From assembly GCA_964651005.1 (NCBI GenBank), contig CAZYVL010000077.1:1-12005 (forward strand): DNA of 12,005 bases, written 5' to 3'. A model generated the notes under the pieces. It made no database searches. It was given only the letters and a program-made list of their open reading frames with translations, and was not told the DNA's origin. The position numbers and the translations under genes are program-made. The DNA is from DATMFV01 sp964651005. GTDB lineage: Bacteria; Verrucomicrobiota; Verrucomicrobiia; Chthoniobacterales; Chthoniobacteraceae. Shown piece by piece: positions 5,165-12,005 of the stretch. Each line of letters starts with the position of its first letter. Positions within the stretch are counted from its first letter, which is position 1.

Positions 5165-7954
5165 ATGAGCACCAACTACAAAGAGACGCTGAACCTCCCG
5201 AAGACGGCCTTCCCGATGAAGGCCGATCTCGTCACCCGCGAACCCGAAAGGCTGGCGAAATGGGAAGCCTCCGGGCTTTATCGCCGCATTCAGGAGGCGC
5301 AGACCCGCCGGGGGGCTCCGCTCTTCGTGCTTCACGACGGCCCCCCCTTCGCCAATGGCGACGTACACATGGGGACGGCGCTCAACAAGATCCTCAAGGA
5401 TCTCATCGTCAAATCAAAGTCGATGCTCGGCTACCGCGCGCCGTACGTCCCGGGGTGGGACTGCCACGGGCTGCCGATCGAGTTCAAGGTGGTCCGCGAA
5501 TCGCGCGGGCTCACCCCGCTGGAAATCCGGCAGCGTTCCGAAGCATACGCGCGCCAATACATCGACATCCAGCGCGGCCAGTTCCGCCGCCTCGGCGTGC
5601 TCGGGGACTGGGAGCACCCTTACCTGACGCTTGCGCCGGAGTATGAGGCGGAGATTCTCCGCTGCTTCGCGGCGTTCGTGGAGAAGGGGCTCGTCTACCA
5701 GAGCAAAAAGCCGGTCTACTGGAGCACCGGGGCGCAGACGGCGCTCGCCGAAGCGGAAGTGGAATACGCCGACCGGGTGGACCCCGCTGTTTTCGTGAAG
5801 TTTCCGATCGTCTCCGGCCCGCTGGCCGGAAAAGCGTCGCTGGTCATCTGGACGACGACGCCCTGGACGCTCCCGGCGAATGTCGCCATCGCCGTGCACC
5901 CGCGCCACCAGTACGTGGTGCGCACGTTCCGACACGCCGCGACGGGACGGCACGAGCGGCTGCTGCTGGCCGAGGCGCTGATCCCGAGCTTCCGCGAGGC
6001 GACCGGCTGGGAGGCCGTGGCTGACGCTGACCTGGAAGGAGAAGCCCGCGTGTTCCCCGGCCAGGAGCTGGAGGGGACGCAGGCCCAACACCCGTTCCTC
6101 GACCGCGTTTCCCCGGTGATCCTTGCCGATTTCGTCACGCTGGAGAGCGGCACGGGCGGGGTCCACATCGCCCCCGGCCACGGCGCGGACGACTACGCCG
6201 CCGGAATCCGCTACGGCCTGCCGATCCTCTCCCCCGTGGATGAAGAGGGGCGCTTTACCGAGGAGGTCGGGATGCCCGGCTGGGCGGGGCAGTACGTCTT
6301 CGACGCCAACGCGACCGTCGTCGCGCACCTGGAGGGAAGCGGCGCGCTGCTGGGCAGGCAGGATTATACGCACTCCTACCCACACTGCTGGCGTTCCAAG
6401 ACGCCGGTGGTCTTCCGGGCAGTGGAGCAGTTTTTCATCCGCATCGACGCGCTCCGGGGGGAGGCGCTCGCCGCGATCGACAACGTGCGCTGGCTCCCGC
6501 ACTGGGGCCGCAACCGGATTTACGGCACCGTGGAGTCGCGCCCCGACTGGTGCATCTCCCGCCAGCGTTCGTGGGGCGTGCCGCTCCCGGTTTTCTACGA
6601 CGCGGAGGGGAAACCGCTGCTCGACGCCGCAACCGCCACAACGGCGGCGCGGAAAGTGGCGGACCTCGTGGAGAAGCACGGTACGAACCTCTGGTTTGAA
6701 AAGGATGACGCCTGGTGGGCGCAGGCGGTCGGGCTGCCGGGGGGGACGACGCGCCGCAACGACACGCTCGATGTCTGGATCGACTCCGGCGTCTCCCACA
6801 CGGCGGTCACGCGCAAACACCCGGAGCTGCGCTTCCCGGCAGATGTCTATTTGGAGGCGACCGACCAGCATCGCGGCTGGTTCCAGTCCTCGCTAATGAC
6901 CTCCGTGGCGCTCTACGGCGTCGCGCCGTACGAGACCGTCATCACGCACGGCTTCGTCGTGGACCGCGACGGGAAGAAGATCTCCAAGTCGAGCAGCTAC
7001 CAGAAGCCGATGGACGCCGGGCACTTCGTCGGCAAGTACGGGGCGGACATCGTGCGGCTCTGGGTCTCCAGCGTGCAGTTTACCGACGAGGTTCCTTTCT
7101 CCGAAGAGGCGTTCACCCGCCTGGGCGAAGCGTACCGCCTCTTCCGCAACACGCTGCGCATTCTCCTGGCCAACCTGAACGACTTCGATCCGGCCCAAGC
7201 CCCAGCCACAGCCTCAGCCGCCGCGCGCGAGGCCTTCACGCCGGTGGACCGCTGGGTGCTCTCCCGGCTCCAGGGGGTGATCGCCACCTGCCGCGAGGCG
7301 TACGACGCTTACGAGTTCCGCAAAGTGTTCCAGACGCTCAACCAGTTCTGCGCGGTGGACCTGAGCGCGCTCTACATCGACATTACCAAGGACCGGCTCT
7401 ACTGCGACCGCCCCGGCTCCCCGCGCCGCCGCGCCACGCAGACGGTGATGCACGCCGTCGCGGACGCGCTGATGCGCCTGCTCGCCCCGGTGTTGAGCTA
7501 CACCGCCGACGAGGCGTGGGAATTCGCCGGGCGGGCGGACTCCGTGCATCTCGAAACTTTTCCGGAGCCCGACGCCGCGCTGGCCGATCCGGCGCTGGAG
7601 GCGCGGTTCGAAACGCTGCTGGCGCTCCGTGGTCTGGTGGCCCAGGCGATCGAGCTGGCCCGCAAACAGAAGGTGATCGGCAACGCGCTGGAAGCCGCCG
7701 TCACGCTGACGCTCGCCGACCCCGCCGTGCTCGACGCGCTGCGCGGACACGAGGAGGAGCTGGAGGAGTTTTTCATCACCGGCAGGATCACTCTTGCCGC
7801 CGGTTCCGAAACCGGAGCGGTGGCGACTCCGACGCCCGATAAAAAATGCGCCCGCTGCTGGCGGCACAAGCTCTCGGTCGGTGCGGACCCGGACCATCCG
7901 GGCCACCCGGATTTATGCGAGCGGTGCGCGGCGGCGATTGCGGCTTCGCCCTAG
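5165..7954 (+). CDS. ileS: Isoleucyl-tRNA synthetase
   Basis: This cytosolic class I synthetase joins isoleucine to tRNA-Ile and edits away mischarged valine. It is 929 residues long, close to the usual bacterial form, and starts like E. coli IleRS (NYKETLNLPKTAFPMKADL). Visible landmarks are the HIGH box as HMGT (68-71), the motif YVPGWDCHGLPIE, the CP1 editing domain with IWTTTPWTLP (228-237) and VHIAPGHGADDY (333-344, including the conserved editing aspartate), and the KMSKS box as KISKS (605-609). The C-terminal zinc finger is C895, C898, C918 and C921. The N-terminal layout and C-terminal zinc site are those of the ordinary bacterial (mupirocin-sensitive-type) enzyme. The start is fixed by a TAG 27 bases upstream with no earlier ATG. 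No Shine-Dalgarno is seen. It leads a plus-strand cluster, with lspA 24 bases downstream, a very common pairing in bacteria. Confidence 0.98.
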   Translation: MSTNYKETLNLPKTAFPMKADLVTREPERLAKWEASGLYRRIQEAQTRRGAPLFVLHDGPPFANGDVHMGTALNKILKDLIVKSKSMLGYRAPYVPGWDCHGLPIEFKVVRESRGLTPLEIRQRSEAYARQYIDIQRGQFRRLGVLGDWEHPYLTLAPEYEAEILRCFAAFVEKGLVYQSKKPVYWSTGAQTALAEAEVEYADRVDPAVFVKFPIVSGPLAGKASLVIWTTTPWTLPANVAIAVHPRHQYVVRTFRHAATGRHERLLLAEALIPSFREATGWEAVADADLEGEARVFPGQELEGTQAQHPFLDRVSPVILADFVTLESGTGGVHIAPGHGADDYAAGIRYGLPILSPVDEEGRFTEEVGMPGWAGQYVFDANATVVAHLEGSGALLGRQDYTHSYPHCWRSKTPVVFRAVEQFFIRIDALRGEALAAIDNVRWLPHWGRNRIYGTVESRPDWCISRQRSWGVPLPVFYDAEGKPLLDAATATTAARKVADLVEKHGTNLWFEKDDAWWAQAVGLPGGTTRRNDTLDVWIDSGVSHTAVTRKHPELRFPADVYLEATDQHRGWFQSSLMTSVALYGVAPYETVITHGFVVDRDGKKISKSSSYQKPMDAGHFVGKYGADIVRLWVSSVQFTDEVPFSEEAFTRLGEAYRLFRNTLRILLANLNDFDPAQAPATASAAAREAFTPVDRWVLSRLQGVIATCREAYDAYEFRKVFQTLNQFCAVDLSALYIDITKDRLYCDRPGSPRRRATQTVMHAVADALMRLLAPVLSYTADEAWEFAGRADSVHLETFPEPDAALADPALEARFETLLALRGLVAQAIELARKQKVIGNALEAAVTLTLADPAVLDALRGHEEELEEFFITGRITLAAGSETGAVATPTPDKKCARCWRHKLSVGADPDHPGHPDLCERCAAAIAASP

Positions 7955-7978
7955 CGTCCTGCAACCTCTTCAGTTTTT

Positions 7979-8542
7979 ATGCCCGCCCCTTCCCTTCCCC
8001 GGCCCGCGCGTCCCGCCTACCCGTGGCTGCTCGCCGGGGTTACGCTCCCGCTCTACCTGCTCGACCAGGCCACCAAGTGGGCGGTGCTGCGCTCCTTCCG
8101 GCATGGGGAGACGCACACGGTCATCCCCGGGTTCTTCGACCTCGGGCGCTGGCACAACACCGGAGCGGCCTTCAGCCTGCTGAGTGATTCGAACCCGTTC
8201 TTCATCGGCGTCGCCGTGGTGGCGCTCGGGGTGCTGGCGATCCTCGCCCGGCGCGGGTTTTTCCCCGACCGCCTGAGCCGTTCGGGCTTCGCGCTGCTGC
8301 TGGCGGGGATTCTCGGCAACCTGACCGACCGGATCGTCCACGGCTATGTGGTCGATTTCCTGCTCTTCGATCTGCACGTCCCGTTCGCCAACCCGTGGCC
8401 CGCCTTTAACGTGGCCGATTCGTGCATCTGCGTCGCCGCGGCGCTGTTCCTCCTCCAGTCGTTCCGGGAGAGCGGCAAAAAAGACGGGGATGGCGACAGG
8501 CGCACCCTCTCGCGGGAAGCGGGGCGGCAGGAGCAGGAGTAA
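7979..8542 (+). CDS. lspA: Lipoprotein signal peptidase (signal peptidase II)
   Basis: This inner-membrane aspartyl protease removes the signal peptide from prolipoproteins after the lipobox cysteine has been lipidated. The 187-residue protein has four hydrophobic segments (about 14-32, 72-90, 101-118 and 143-161). It carries the family motifs in order: LLDQATKWAV (27-36), HNTGAAFSLL (59-68), GNLTDRI (113-119), VVDF (124-127) and FNVADSCI (143-150). D126 and D147 correspond to the catalytic aspartates. The C-terminal tail (about 163-187) is highly charged and would lie in the cytoplasm; it is longer than in many LspA proteins. The start ATG follows a pyrimidine-rich tract without a Shine-Dalgarno, 24 bases after the ileS stop and in the same frame as ileS. 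Co-transcription with ileS is likely. Confidence 0.97.
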   Translation: MPAPSLPRPARPAYPWLLAGVTLPLYLLDQATKWAVLRSFRHGETHTVIPGFFDLGRWHNTGAAFSLLSDSNPFFIGVAVVALGVLAILARRGFFPDRLSRSGFALLLAGILGNLTDRIVHGYVVDFLLFDLHVPFANPWPAFNVADSCICVAAALFLLQSFRESGKKDGDGDRRTLSREAGRQEQE

Positions 8543-8555
8543 CCGGCGCGCTTCC

Positions 8556-10502
8556 ATGAACTTCCTCTATCTCCTGCTCCTCTGCGTCGCGATGGCGCTC
8601 ATCCAGTGCCTCATCGGCGGGACGCGGCTGCTCTTCAGCTTCCCCTCGTACCTGCTCCTGGGCGGGGCGGCGTCCCTCACGATCCTCTCGCTGCGGCGTC
8701 GCATTGCGAAGCCGTCCGGGTTTGCGCTGCTGAGCACGGTGCTGCTGGGCGGCTACGTCCTGCTGCGCGGCTGGAAATCGCCGTACCCGTACCTGGCCCA
8801 CCCGGATCTCTTCATGGCGGCGGCCTGCCTCGTGGTCTACCTGCTCACGGCGCTGCACCTCACCGGCTCGCGCGAGCGCCTCCGCGTCGTGGCCGTGTTG
8901 CTCATTATCGCGGGGGTGGAGGTCAGCGTCGGCCTCTTCCAGTTCACGCAAAGGAGTTATTTCATGCCGTTGGGCTTTTTCCCCCCGGGGGCGCTGGAGG
9001 GGGGCGCGACCCGCGCCAACGGCATGTTCATCAGCCCGAACCATTTCGCGGGTTATCTGGAGGCGGTGGCGATGTTTGCCCTCGCGGCGGCGGGCTGGAG
9101 CCGCTGGGCCGCCGGGGAACGGGGGACGGCGGCCTTCATGGGGCTGCTCTGTTATGTCGGCGTGGCGATCAGCCTGAGCCGGGGGGGGTTCCTGAGTTCG
9201 GCCTTTTCGCTGGTGGTGTTCACCGTGCTCTGCCTCTGGGCGCTCTCTCTCGCGCGCCCCGGGAAGGCACGCATCCCGGCCATCGCGATCACCGTCGCCG
9301 TGGCGGCGCTTTTCGTGGCGGCGCTCCTCGCGGGGGCGCAGAACGAGCGGATTCGCGAGCGCGCCCGGAGGGTCATTACCCACGATGACATGCGCTTTGC
9401 CAACTGGGCGGCGACGCTCGACCAGTTCCGGCTTGCGCCGTGGTGGGGGACGGGCGCGGGCACGCATCTCATCTACGGGCGTTTCTTTCGCCGCCCCCGG
9501 CTCCAGACCGACCCGGTTCACTCCCACGGCGATTACCTGGAGATGCTCGCCGAGTACGGGATCGTTGGGGAAGCCTTCGCCGCCCTCTTCCTGGCCGCCC
9601 ACCTCGCCAGCGGCCTCGGTGCTACGCGCCGGATCGCTGCCGGGCGGGCTGTTACCGACCCCAATGCACCCCTTGCGCCCCCTGAACCGCCGTGGAGCAA
9701 CGCGCTGGCGCTCAACCTCGGCGCGCTCGGTGCGGTTGCCGCGCTCCTGGCGCACTCCGTGGTGGACTTCAACATGCACATCCCCGGCAACGCGCTGCTC
9801 TATGCTTTCGCCTTTGGCATCCTCGCGAACCCGGGGGGGCGACCCCCGCCCGTCCTGAAACCGGCGCGCCTCTCCTCTCTCACGCTCGGGCGGTGCGCAC
9901 TGGTGGTCCTCGGCGCGTGCCTGATCGCGGCGATCCTCCCCCTGCTCAAAGGCGAATGGTACACGGAGAAAGCCCGCGTCGCCCTGCGCGACCGGAAGTT
10001 CAACGACGCCATCCGCCTCTCCAAAGCCGCCATCCTCGCGAACCACCCCGGCCCCGAGCCGTGGTTCTACCTCGGCGAAGCGAACCGCGTCCGGGCGACG
10101 ACGATGCCGGTCGCCATGCTCAAGAGCGATCTCTACACCCAGGCCGTGGATGCCTACCGCAACGGCCTCCGGTTGCTCCCCCAGGACATCAACCTGCTTG
10201 TGCGGCTCGGGCAGGCGCTTGACGGCCTGGAGCGCCACAAGGAAGCCGAAGCCGCCTACCGCGAGGCGATCCACTGGGACCCCCGCCTGGCCGTGCTGCG
10301 CGCCTACTACGCGAATCATCTCCTGCTGACGGGGGACGAAGAATCGGCGCAGGAGAATTTCCGCCTGGCGCAGAAGCTCGGCGTCTCCTTCTCCAAAGGC
10401 TCGGGCGCGCAGGAGGTCCAGACGATGTTACGGGATGCCCGCTCCGGGAAAAAGGAGCAGAAAGATGTCGGCCTGCTGCCGGAGGCTCCCTCCCAGCCGT
10501 AG
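8556..10502 (+). CDS. O-antigen ligase/polymerase-like (Wzy/WaaL-type) membrane protein with C-terminal TPR region
   Basis: From the ATG at 8556 the protein has 648 residues. An in-frame ATG at 8346 would lie inside lspA and add a polar, Arg/Ser-rich, unlikely N-terminus, so I reject it. Residues 1 to about 460 are strongly hydrophobic, with about ten or more membrane segments. They contain the blocks seen in the Wzy_C/O-antigen ligase superfamily: SLSRGG (206-211) and, in a large periplasmic loop, VHSHGDYLEMLAEYGIVG with HSHGDYLE at 322-329. Residues about 466-607 are tetratricopeptide-like helices, for example LYTQAVDAYRNGLRLLP and HKEAEAAYREAIHWDP, probably periplasmic and protein-binding. 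Such enzymes transfer or polymerise undecaprenyl-linked glycans on lipid A, protein or polymer. No glycosyltransferase or other glycan gene lies nearby, so the substrate cannot be told. The gene starts 13 bases after lspA; AGGAG at 8535-8539 lies too far upstream (16 bases) for a typical ribosome site. Confidence 0.85.
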   Translation: MNFLYLLLLCVAMALIQCLIGGTRLLFSFPSYLLLGGAASLTILSLRRRIAKPSGFALLSTVLLGGYVLLRGWKSPYPYLAHPDLFMAAACLVVYLLTALHLTGSRERLRVVAVLLIIAGVEVSVGLFQFTQRSYFMPLGFFPPGALEGGATRANGMFISPNHFAGYLEAVAMFALAAAGWSRWAAGERGTAAFMGLLCYVGVAISLSRGGFLSSAFSLVVFTVLCLWALSLARPGKARIPAIAITVAVAALFVAALLAGAQNERIRERARRVITHDDMRFANWAATLDQFRLAPWWGTGAGTHLIYGRFFRRPRLQTDPVHSHGDYLEMLAEYGIVGEAFAALFLAAHLASGLGATRRIAAGRAVTDPNAPLAPPEPPWSNALALNLGALGAVAALLAHSVVDFNMHIPGNALLYAFAFGILANPGGRPPPVLKPARLSSLTLGRCALVVLGACLIAAILPLLKGEWYTEKARVALRDRKFNDAIRLSKAAILANHPGPEPWFYLGEANRVRATTMPVAMLKSDLYTQAVDAYRNGLRLLPQDINLLVRLGQALDGLERHKEAEAAYREAIHWDPRLAVLRAYYANHLLLTGDEESAQENFRLAQKLGVSFSKGSGAQEVQTMLRDARSGKKEQKDVGLLPEAPSQP

Positions 10503-10618
10503 TCCAGCCCCGCCCCGTCGCCGCCGCTCCCGGGACGCTTTTTCGGTGTCCGCTTCCATGAGGCAACACGCACTCCACGCTTGAATTGCCACCGCTGCCG
10601 GGTAGTTTCGGCGTTTCC

Positions 10619-11884
10619 ATGCAACTTCTTCCCGGGTTTCGGGACTTTTATCCCGAGGAATGCGCGCGCCGCAGTTACATCCTTGCGACGTGGCGTGAGG
10701 TCGCGCGCTGTTACGGGTTCGTGGAGTACGACGGGCCGATGCTCGAAACCGTGGAACTCTACAAAAAAAAGAGCGGCGGGGAACTGGTGGGGCAGCTTTT
10801 CGACTTCGTGGACAAGGGGGAGCGGCACGTCGCGCTCCGCCCCGAGATGACGCCGACGCTCGCGCGGATGCTCCTCGCCCGGGGGCGCGATTACAAAAAG
10901 CCGCTCAAGTGGTTCTGTGCGCCGTCGTTTTTCCGCTATGAAAAGGCGCAGCGCGGGCGGCTGCGGGAGTTTGGCCAGTTCAACGCCGATCTCGTCGGCG
11001 AAGCCTCCGTCTGCGCCGATGCCGAACTGGTGGCGCTCGCCATCGACCTGCTCCGCGCGTTCGGGTTTACGCAGGATGATTTTGTCGTCCGTGTGAGCGA
11101 TCGCGATGCCTGGCTCGCCTTTCTGCGTGCCAAGGGGATCGACGAAAGCCGTGCCCCGGAGTTCCTCCCGATCATCGACAAGCTCGAACGCGACGCGCCG
11201 GAAGCGATCGCCACGAAGCTCGCCCCCTTCGGCCTGACGCTGGAGGAGGTCCGCGCGTTCATTGCGGACCCGGGGGCGCATTTTGAAAAGTTCAACGCGC
11301 TCGCGGCGGAACTCGACGCGCGCGGGCTCAAAGGGTTCTACCAGCTCGACCCGACCATCGTGCGCGGGCTTGCCTACTACACGGGGCTTGTCTTCGAAGT
11401 GTTCGACCGGGGCAAATCGCTCCGCGCGCTGGCGGGGGGCGGGCGGTACGACCACCTGCTGCGCGACATGAGCGGCGGCAAGATGGATCTCCCGGCCATC
11501 GGCTTCGGCATGGGGGATGTGGTGCTCGGCGAGTTCATCAAGGAGACTCCGCATGCCCGGGAGAAGCTCGAAGCGTGGGTGGAGCGTTCCCGCGCGCTTG
11601 ATGTGTACGTCGTCCTCGCGAGCGAGGCGCGGCGGCCCGAGGCGACGGGGCTGATCCAGAGCCTGCGCGGGCACGGCCTGCGGGTCGATTTTCCGCTCGC
11701 TCCGGCGAAGGTCGGCAAGCAATTTCAAGCGGCGGAAACGCTTGGGGCGCGTTATGCCGTGCTCATCGGCGAGGAGTGGCCGCTGGTCAAGCTCAAGACC
11801 CTCGCGACGCGCGAGGAGATCGCCCTTCCCTGCGAGGAACTCCTCTCCCGGCTTGTGCCTGCCTCCGAAACTTTACCTGACTAG
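10619..11884 (+). CDS. hisS: Histidyl-tRNA synthetase
   Basis: This cytosolic class II synthetase charges tRNA-His. Starting at the ATG at 10619 gives 421 residues, the usual HisRS size, beginning MQLLPGFRDFYPEE. An in-frame TTG at 10586 would add 11 residues with no family match, so I prefer the ATG. Motif 2 is seen as RPEMTPTLAR (74-83) with RYEKAQRGRLREF (from R106). The histidine-specific motifs are RGLAYYTG (249-256) and GGGRYDHLL (273-281). The first replaces the common Asp of RGLDYY with Ala, but the catalytic Arg249 is kept. The C-terminus (about 325-415) is an anticodon-binding domain (DVYVVLASEA onward). A complete anticodon domain, the motifs, and the position just before aspS argue for hisS and against the regulatory paralogue hisZ. 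The 116-base gap upstream (10503-10618) shows no convincing terminator or promoter. The ATG follows GTTTCC, without a Shine-Dalgarno. Confidence 0.95.
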   Translation: MQLLPGFRDFYPEECARRSYILATWREVARCYGFVEYDGPMLETVELYKKKSGGELVGQLFDFVDKGERHVALRPEMTPTLARMLLARGRDYKKPLKWFCAPSFFRYEKAQRGRLREFGQFNADLVGEASVCADAELVALAIDLLRAFGFTQDDFVVRVSDRDAWLAFLRAKGIDESRAPEFLPIIDKLERDAPEAIATKLAPFGLTLEEVRAFIADPGAHFEKFNALAAELDARGLKGFYQLDPTIVRGLAYYTGLVFEVFDRGKSLRALAGGGRYDHLLRDMSGGKMDLPAIGFGMGDVVLGEFIKETPHAREKLEAWVERSRALDVYVVLASEARRPEATGLIQSLRGHGLRVDFPLAPAKVGKQFQAAETLGARYAVLIGEEWPLVKLKTLATREEIALPCEELLSRLVPASETLPD

Positions 11885-11893
11885 TCTTTCTCC

Positions 11894-12005
11894 ATGTACC
11901 GTACCCACCTCTGCAACGCCCTTCGCAAAGAGCATCTCGGCCAGACCGTCACCCTCTCCGGCTGGGTTCATTCCCGCCGCGACCACGGCGGCGTCATCTT
12001 CATCG
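11894..12005 (+). CDS. aspS: Aspartyl-tRNA synthetase, N-terminal fragment cut off by window edge
   Basis: The first 37 codons are present: MYRTHLCNALRKEHLGQTV, then TLSGWVHSRRDHGGVIFI. This is the start of the N-terminal OB-fold that binds the anticodon in bacterial AspRS; GWVHSRRDHGGVIFIDLRDR is typical of the family. The enzyme charges tRNA-Asp, or both tRNA-Asp and tRNA-Asn in species using the amidotransferase route; the fragment cannot tell which. The ATG lies nine bases after the hisS stop, and hisS-aspS pairs are common, so the two are probably co-transcribed. The upstream bases are pyrimidine-rich (TCTTTCTCC), not a Shine-Dalgarno. Confidence 0.93.
   Translation, partial: MYRTHLCNALRKEHLGQTVTLSGWVHSRRDHGGVIFI

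Noticed and set aside
5414..6871. Minus-strand open frame of 485 codons opposite ileS
   Set aside because: Shadow of ileS: low-complexity Arg/Val/Ala-rich translation, no motif, no plausible start context.
8346..8555. Upstream in-frame extension of the Wzy-like gene to an ATG at 8346
   Set aside because: It overlaps the 3' part of lspA, including the catalytic-motif region, and encodes a Ser/Arg/Pro-rich stretch. The ATG at 8556, 13 bases after lspA, begins directly with a membrane segment.
8406..10319. Minus-strand open frame of 637 codons opposite the Wzy-like gene
   Set aside because: Arg, Glu and His-rich shadow of a membrane-protein gene; high GC suppresses stop codons on the opposite strand.
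10534..10552. GGACGC-TTTTTCG-GTGTCC hairpin after the Wzy-like gene
   Set aside because: Six pairs including one G-T, with the T-run in the loop and not after the stem, so not a convincing terminator.
10581..10608. TTGAAT-16-TAGTTT as a hisS promoter
   Set aside because: Hexamers match consensus at about 4 and 3 of 6 positions only, which is expected by chance.
10316..11728. Minus-strand open frame of 470 codons opposite hisS
   Set aside because: Antisense of a clear HisRS gene; no domain and biased composition.
1..12005. CRISPR array, phage or transposon genes near the R-M cassette
   Set aside because: No regularly spaced repeats, integrase or transposase motifs, or terminal inverted repeats were seen on either strand.

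Overview
The window looks like a bacterial chromosome with high GC content. Line-by-line counts in the tRNA-synthetase part give about 70% G+C. The genes there are tightly packed, and most starts have no Shine-Dalgarno sequence. My best guess is Verrucomicrobiota or a neighbouring PVC-type lineage. This rests on the style of the HisRS, IleRS and O-antigen-ligase-like proteins and on the non-SD starts. It is an inference, not a proven assignment.

Left part (1-2865, all minus strand) is an accessory block of lower and uneven GC. It begins with a truncated, AT-rich gene (about 40% GC in sampled lines) for a small exported protein of unknown function. Next comes a complete type II restriction-modification system of the BsuBI/PstI family (about 57% GC). 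The adenine methyltransferase is transcribed first, and its last 14 bases overlap the start of the endonuclease gene. A good sigma70-like promoter sits so close to the methyltransferase start that the mRNA should be leaderless or nearly so. The family's target CTGCAG does not occur anywhere in the 12,005 bases.

Middle part (3007-4902, minus strand) holds one long membrane-protein gene. A TerC-type metal-transport domain is followed by a CBS pair and then a PTS EIIA(Ntr)-like domain that keeps its phosphorylatable histidine. This fusion is the most unusual protein in the window.

Right part (5165-12005, plus strand) is a co-directional housekeeping cluster: ileS, lspA, a polytopic O-antigen ligase/polymerase-like protein with a C-terminal TPR region, hisS, and the first 37 codons of aspS. 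Gaps are 24, 13, 116 and 9 bases. The first three genes and the last two could each be co-transcribed, or all five together. They join charging of Ile, His and Asp tRNAs with lipoprotein maturation and an envelope glycan enzyme. The divergent 262-base gap before ileS contains two clear inverted repeats, one only four bases from the ileS start codon.

I saw no rRNA, tRNA, CRISPR array, transposase or integrase gene.
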